A stretch of 64,000 bases of DNA from Fulvimonas soli (lineage in GTDB: Bacteria > Pseudomonadota > Gammaproteobacteria > Xanthomonadales > Rhodanobacteraceae), in assembly GCF_003148905.1 (NCBI RefSeq), contig NZ_QGHC01000003.1, positions 248,001 through 312,000 on the forward strand, written 5' to 3'. The translations under genes were made by a program, and so were the position numbers. Within the stretch, counting starts at the first letter, position 1. Each line of letters starts with the position of its first letter. Of the stretch, positions 58,343-64,000 are shown one piece after another. Under the pieces are notes generated by a model. It saw only the letters and a program-made list of their open reading frames with translations, made no database searches and was not told the DNA's origin.

Positions 58343-58547
58343 CGTTTGTCTCGCAAGTTGCGGCGCCGGCTGGGGTTTCCGCCGGTCGACCGGTCAAAAG
58401 ACCTTGGATTATGCCATGCGCCCCCCGGCCATGCACGGCGCGCGGCCGCGGAGGTCGGGCGGCGCCGCGCGCGCTTTGCGGGCGCGACGGAGCGTGGGAA
58501 TGCGGATCGGATCGAAAGTTCCGGCGTGGCCCGGGCCTGCGTCGCGG

Positions 58548-58631
58548 TCGTCGCGGCCGGAGACCGCTCCCACAGGCTTGCCGCGACCTTGTGGGAGTGA
58601 CCTCCGGGGGAGCGGCCTCCGGCCGCGAAAA
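58548..58631. repeat. Palindromic core of the dispersed repeat, copy C
   Basis: GTCGTCGCGGCCGGAGACCG and GCGGCCTCCGGCCGCGA flank an interior with TGTGGGAGTGACCTCCGGGG, an extra arm. It matches the palindromic core of copies A (13890-14117) and B (23105-23336) but lacks their flanking blocks. It occupies part of the 313 bp gap (58343-58655) between tgt and yajC; the remainder holds nothing recognised. Confidence 0.65.
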
Positions 58632-58655
58632 CCGCTCCGGCACGAAACGAAACGG

Positions 58656-60926
<2,271 letters not shown>

Positions 60927-61529
60927 CTACAGCCAGCCCTTCTGCCGCGCCAGCCGGAACGCCTCGATGCGGTTGGCCACGCCGAGCTTGCCGATCGCCT
61001 CGGAGAGGTAGTTGCGCACGGTGCCGTGCGAGAGGTTGAGCCGGGTGGCGATGTCGCCGGCGGACAGGCCCTCGCCGGCCAGGCGCAGCACCTGGCGCTC
61101 GCGGTCGTTGAGCGGATCGGCCTCGGACCACGCCTCCAGCGCCAGCTGCGGGTCGATCGCGCGGCCGCCGCGGTGGACCATGCGCAACGCCTCGGCGAGG
61201 TTCTCCGCCGGCGCGTCCTTCAGCAGGTAGCCGGACACGCCGGCGTCCAGCGCGCGGCGCAGGAAGCCCGGACGCGCGAAGGTGGTGACGATGATGACCT
61301 TCACCGGCAGCTCGTGGCGCTGGATGCGCTGCGCCAGCTCCAGCCCGGTGAGGCCGGGCATCTCGATGTCGGTGACCAGCACGTCGGGCCGGAGCCGCTG
61401 CAGCTCGCGCCAGGCCGCCTCGCCGTCGGGCGCGGAGCCCAGCACCTCGATGTCCGATTCCAGGTTGAGCAGCGCCGACAGCGCGCCGCGCACCATCGCC
61501 TGGTCCTCGGCCAGCAGCACGCGGATCAT
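60927..61529 (-). CDS. NarL/DesR-type response regulator
   Basis: A 200-residue regulator. The receiver domain (1-115) has the phosphoacceptor Asp54 (LVTDIEMPGL), acidic pair Glu8/Asp9 and Lys104 (GYLLKDAP). The LuxR-type HTH (about 137-195) includes LNDRERQVLRLAGEGLSAGD and HGTVRNYLSEAIGKLG. It follows two histidine kinase genes and its ATG overlaps the stop of the nearer kinase (ATGA). Closest to DesR-like regulators that control an adjacent ABC transporter or lipid gene; target here unknown. Confidence 0.93.
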   Translation of the reverse strand: MIRVLLAEDQAMVRGALSALLNLESDIEVLGSAPDGEAAWRELQRLRPDVLVTDIEMPGLTGLELAQRIQRHELPVKVIIVTTFARPGFLRRALDAGVSGYLLKDAPAENLAEALRMVHRGGRAIDPQLALEAWSEADPLNDRERQVLRLAGEGLSAGDIATRLNLSHGTVRNYLSEAIGKLGVANRIEAFRLARQKGWL

Positions 61530-62692
61530 GCGGCGCTCCCGGCGACGGTCGGCGCCGCCGCCACGGCGGAAGCCGGCGCGCCGCGCCGCGGCACCTCGAC
61601 CGCGATCGTGGTGCCGCGCCGCGGCGGCGAGTCGATGCGCAGCTCGCCGCCCAGCGCGCGCACCCGCTCGCGCATGCCGCTGACGCCGTTGCCGTGCGCG
61701 GCCAGCCCGCCGCGCCCGTTGTCGCTGACCGTCATCCGGAAGCTCTCCTCGTCGATCTCGAAACGCACGCGCGCGGCGCTCGCCTTCGCGTGCCGGTGGA
61801 TGTTGGTGACCGCCTCGCGCAGCACCAGCGCCAGCGTCGCCTCGACGGCCTCGGGCACTTCAACGTCCGCGGGCAGCGCGCCGTCGAAATCCACGCCGGA
61901 GGCCTCCAGCATCAGCCGCGCGGACGCCAGCTCGGCGGTGAGATCGCTGCGGCGCAGGCCGGTGACGGCGGCGCGCACCTCGGCCAGCGCGTGGCGCGCC
62001 ACCCGCTCGACCTCCTCCATCTCGCGCTGCGCGCGCGGCGGGTCGGCCAGCGCCAGCCGCCGCGCCAGCTCGGACTTCAGCGTCACCAGCGACAGCGTGT
62101 GGCCGAGCAGGTCGTGCAGGTCGCGGCCGATGCGCTCGCGCTCGGCCAGCACCGCCAGCCGCCGCAGCTCGTCGCGCGACAGGCGCAGCTCGGCGTCCTT
62201 GTAGAGGTTGCGCACGTAGAGGAAGTTGCTCGACCCGCCGAGCACGCCCGCCACCAGCACCACCAGCATCACCCACAGCGGCGCGTGCAGCCACAGCGCG
62301 ACGGGCAGCGCGGCCGCCGCGATCACGGCCATCCCGGCCAGCCACACGCGGTACGAGGGCGACAGCGAAAGCGCGATGCCGGCGCAGACCAGGTAGCCGA
62401 AGGCCACGCTGTTGAGCGGCCACAGCGCGAGGCCGAGCAGGGCCATGCCGCCGGCGTACCAGGCCAGCCGGCGCATCGGCCCGGCGTACACCTGCACGTG
62501 CAGGTACAGATAGACCAGCGCGCTCAGCGCCGTCGGCAGCAGCCACGACCAGGCGAAGCCGCGCGCCTGCAGCGGCACCACGAACAGCATGGCCAGCCAC
62601 AGGGCCTGGCCGATGCCCATGCGCAGCAGGTAGGAGCGCGCGTGGAAGCGCCCCAGCAGCGAATCGGGCGCGGGCCTGAAGCGCCACCTCAT
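61526..62692 (-). CDS. DesK-type sensor histidine kinase, second of a tandem pair
   Basis: A 388-residue membrane kinase with about five to six TM segments at residues 25-165 and no periplasmic domain. The HisKA_3 motif ERERIGRDLHDLLGHTLSL has the phosphoacceptor His193; the ATPase region follows with EAVTNIHRHAKAS (N box), VSDNGRGG and GVSGMRERV. Its start overlaps the stop of the other kinase (ATGA) and its stop overlaps the response regulator start, so it is probably the direct partner. Signal unknown; membrane state is usual for this group. Confidence 0.92.
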   Translation of the reverse strand: MRWRFRPAPDSLLGRFHARSYLLRMGIGQALWLAMLFVVPLQARGFAWSWLLPTALSALVYLYLHVQVYAGPMRRLAWYAGGMALLGLALWPLNSVAFGYLVCAGIALSLSPSYRVWLAGMAVIAAAALPVALWLHAPLWVMLVVLVAGVLGGSSNFLYVRNLYKDAELRLSRDELRRLAVLAERERIGRDLHDLLGHTLSLVTLKSELARRLALADPPRAQREMEEVERVARHALAEVRAAVTGLRRSDLTAELASARLMLEASGVDFDGALPADVEVPEAVEATLALVLREAVTNIHRHAKASAARVRFEIDEESFRMTVSDNGRGGLAAHGNGVSGMRERVRALGGELRIDSPPRRGTTIAVEVPRRGAPASAVAAAPTVAGSAA

Positions 62693-63918
62693 GCGGCGTG
62701 CTCCCGCGCCAGCGGCGCCGGCGCCTCGTCCGGCAGCGGCGCCGGCCCGTCCGCCCGCGCCGCGGGGCAAGGCACGCGGACCAGCAGCCGGGTGCCGCGA
62801 CCGCGCGGCGAGTCGATCTGCAGCGTGCCGCCCAGCGCGCGCACGCGCTCGCGCATGCCGGCCAGGCCGTTGCCCTCGGCGGCGACGCCGCCGCGGCCGT
62901 CGTCCGCCACGCACAGGCACAGCGCGCCGTCGCCGTGCGTCCACTCGATCCGCGCGCGGCTGGCCTGCGCGTGCCGCGCGATGTTGGTGGCCGCCTCGCG
63001 CAGCACCAGCGCCAGGCTGCGCTCCACCTCCACCGGCAGGCCGGCGGGCGGGTGCCCGTAGTCCAGGTGCACCGACGAGGAGCCGAGCAGCAGCCGCGCC
63101 GAGGCCAGCTCCGCGGCGAGGTCGGTGGCGCGGATGCCGGTGACCGCCGAGCGGACCTCGGCCAGCGCATGCCGGGCCACCTTCTCCGCCTCGGCCACCT
63201 CGCGCCGCGCCGCCTCCGGGTCGCGGTCGAACAGCTTGCGCGACAGCTCCAGCTTCAGGGTGATCAGCGACAGCGTGTGGCCGAGCAGGTCGTGCAGGTC
63301 GCGGCCGATGCGCTCGCGCTCGGCGGTGGCGGCGAGCCGGCGCACCTCCTCGTGCGAGAGCCGCAGCTCGGCGTCCCTTTCGTCGTTCATGCGCTCGGCG
63401 TTGATGATCAGCCCGATGATCAGGGTCATCACCGCCATCGTCACCGAGACCTGCCACGGGTAGTGCAGCAGGCGCGCCTCCAGCAGCAGCACGAGGTTGA
63501 GGCCGACCAGCATCGCCATGTAGCGGCGGAACGGCATGCTGCACACGCGCAGCATCACGCAGCCGAACACGAAGTAGGTCAGTCCGCTGGGATACCACGG
63601 CATCAGCACCAGGCAGAGCGCCACCATGCCGACCGCCCAGGCGCGCGACGCGCGGCGCGCGGCCACCACGCTCTTGGCGTACAGCAGCACGAAGACCGGG
63701 TAGGACAGCGCGGTGAGGACGAGCCAGCGCAGGTTCCAGGCATTGCGGTCGAACACCGGCGTGATGAAGATCCACGCCGTCCACAGCAGGTGCACCGCGT
63801 CCACCCATGCCGACTTGCCGCGGCGCACGCTCTGCGCCGCCAGCGAGTCCGGCGCCGGCTGGAACCAGCGGCCGAGCAGGCGGCGCAACGCGGACGGGGC
63901 GGCGGACATGGCCGGCAT
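62689..63918 (-). CDS. DesK-type sensor histidine kinase, first of a tandem pair
   Basis: A 409-residue paralogue of the next kinase. It has a similar opening (FQPAPDSLAAQ against FRPAPDSLLGR), about five or six TM segments at 45-175, the same ERERIGRDLHDLLGHTLSL with His209, the N box EAATNIARHAQAS and the G box VADDGRGG, GLAGMRERV. It is one step upstream of the second kinase in the same transcript, with an ATGA overlap. Start at 63918 has a short GTAGG site; an internal ATG at 63909 is possible. Only one response regulator is present for the two kinases. Confidence 0.92.
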   Translation of the reverse strand: MPAMSAAPSALRRLLGRWFQPAPDSLAAQSVRRGKSAWVDAVHLLWTAWIFITPVFDRNAWNLRWLVLTALSYPVFVLLYAKSVVAARRASRAWAVGMVALCLVLMPWYPSGLTYFVFGCVMLRVCSMPFRRYMAMLVGLNLVLLLEARLLHYPWQVSVTMAVMTLIIGLIINAERMNDERDAELRLSHEEVRRLAATAERERIGRDLHDLLGHTLSLITLKLELSRKLFDRDPEAARREVAEAEKVARHALAEVRSAVTGIRATDLAAELASARLLLGSSSVHLDYGHPPAGLPVEVERSLALVLREAATNIARHAQASRARIEWTHGDGALCLCVADDGRGGVAAEGNGLAGMRERVRALGGTLQIDSPRGRGTRLLVRVPCPAARADGPAPLPDEAPAPLAREHAA

Positions 63919-63924
63919 CCTACT

Positions 63925-64000
63925 TCAACCGTGCCGGCGCAGGCGCCGCGCGGCCAGCAGCAGGAACGCCGCGGCGAACCCGGCCAGCGCCAGCGCGTGC
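63925..64000 (-). CDS. C-terminal end of an upstream membrane protein gene (perhaps ABC transporter permease)
   Basis: The last 24 codons of a minus-strand frame that continues past the window edge, ending in TGA six bases before the first histidine kinase gene. The fragment is one hydrophobic helix (LALAGFAAAFLLLAARRLRR) with a basic end, as at the end of an integral membrane protein. Two-component systems of this type often follow ABC transporter genes, so a permease is plausible, but the fragment is too short to identify. Confidence 0.5.
   Translation of the reverse strand, partial: HALALAGFAAAFLLLAARRLRRHG

Overview
The window is very GC-rich, gene-dense chromosomal DNA with about 62 protein genes. 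No tRNA, rRNA, CRISPR array, phage gene or transposase was seen. Gene content points to a gammaproteobacterium of the Lysobacterales (Xanthomonadales) type: RapA, yajC-secD-secF, tgt-queA, AmgK-MurU cell-wall recycling, a Rrf2-regulated SUF operon, a large TonB-dependent receptor next to glycoside hydrolases, and GC-rich palindromic intergenic repeats. The order is an inference; no marker gene fixes the genus.

Layout. 1-4.1 kb: the 3' end of rapA, a duplicated repeat block, and a glutathione-dependent formaldehyde detoxification operon (frmR-frmA-fghA) with a clear FrmR-type operator. 4.2-14 kb: housekeeping and small genes (glycine-zipper protein, DUF2249 protein, APC permease, rhomboid protease, glyoxalase I, NlpC/P60 hydrolase, YggS, M20 peptidase, secreted helix-hairpin-helix protein, SET, GNAT and HutD-like proteins). 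14-18 kb: a membrane protein coupled to a secreted M1-type metallopeptidase, and a YciI-like protein. 18.2-23.0 kb: a probably Fur-controlled redox operon (PepSY membrane protein, DUF2271 protein with an FMN-attachment motif, DUF4198 protein, ApbE, membrane-anchored flavoreductase). 23.3-29.7 kb: SUF iron-sulfur operon (Rrf2 regulator, sufB, sufC, sufD, sufS, GNAT, Rieske protein). 29.9-31.6 kb: glnK-amtB behind a sigma-54 promoter. 31.6-34.8 kb: an AraC/SDR pair and a lone nucleotide-sugar dehydrogenase. 34.9-37.5 kb: an exported flavin amine oxidase-family protein, a cytochrome c and a secreted RidA protein. 37.7-48.9 kb: a beta-glucan utilisation locus (MFS transporter, LacI regulator, GH3, TonB receptor, putative lipoprotein, GH12). 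49.1-50.8 kb: amgK-murU. 50.9-52.7 kb: a LysR/SDR pair. 52.8-54.7 kb: motA-motB with a FliA-type promoter. 55.0-60.9 kb: queA, tgt, yajC, secD, secF. 60.9-64 kb: a response regulator, two tandem histidine kinases and the end of an upstream gene.

How the genes work together. The most notable module is the exported trio at 34.9-37.5 kb. A Tat-exported flavoenzyme could oxidise an amine or amino acid, pass electrons to the co-exported cytochrome c, and leave a reactive imine for the secreted RidA. This resembles the known NicA2-CycN pairing with a RidA added. The second is the 18.2-23.0 kb operon, where sequence motifs support covalent flavinylation of a periplasmic DUF2271 protein by the neighbouring ApbE, probably for iron reduction. 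In the beta-glucan locus GH12 would cut polymer outside the cell, the TonB receptor would import oligomers, GH3 would release glucose and the MFS protein would take it up, under a LacI repressor with two tandem operators. Several operons use 1-4 base stop/start overlaps, often with GTG starts.
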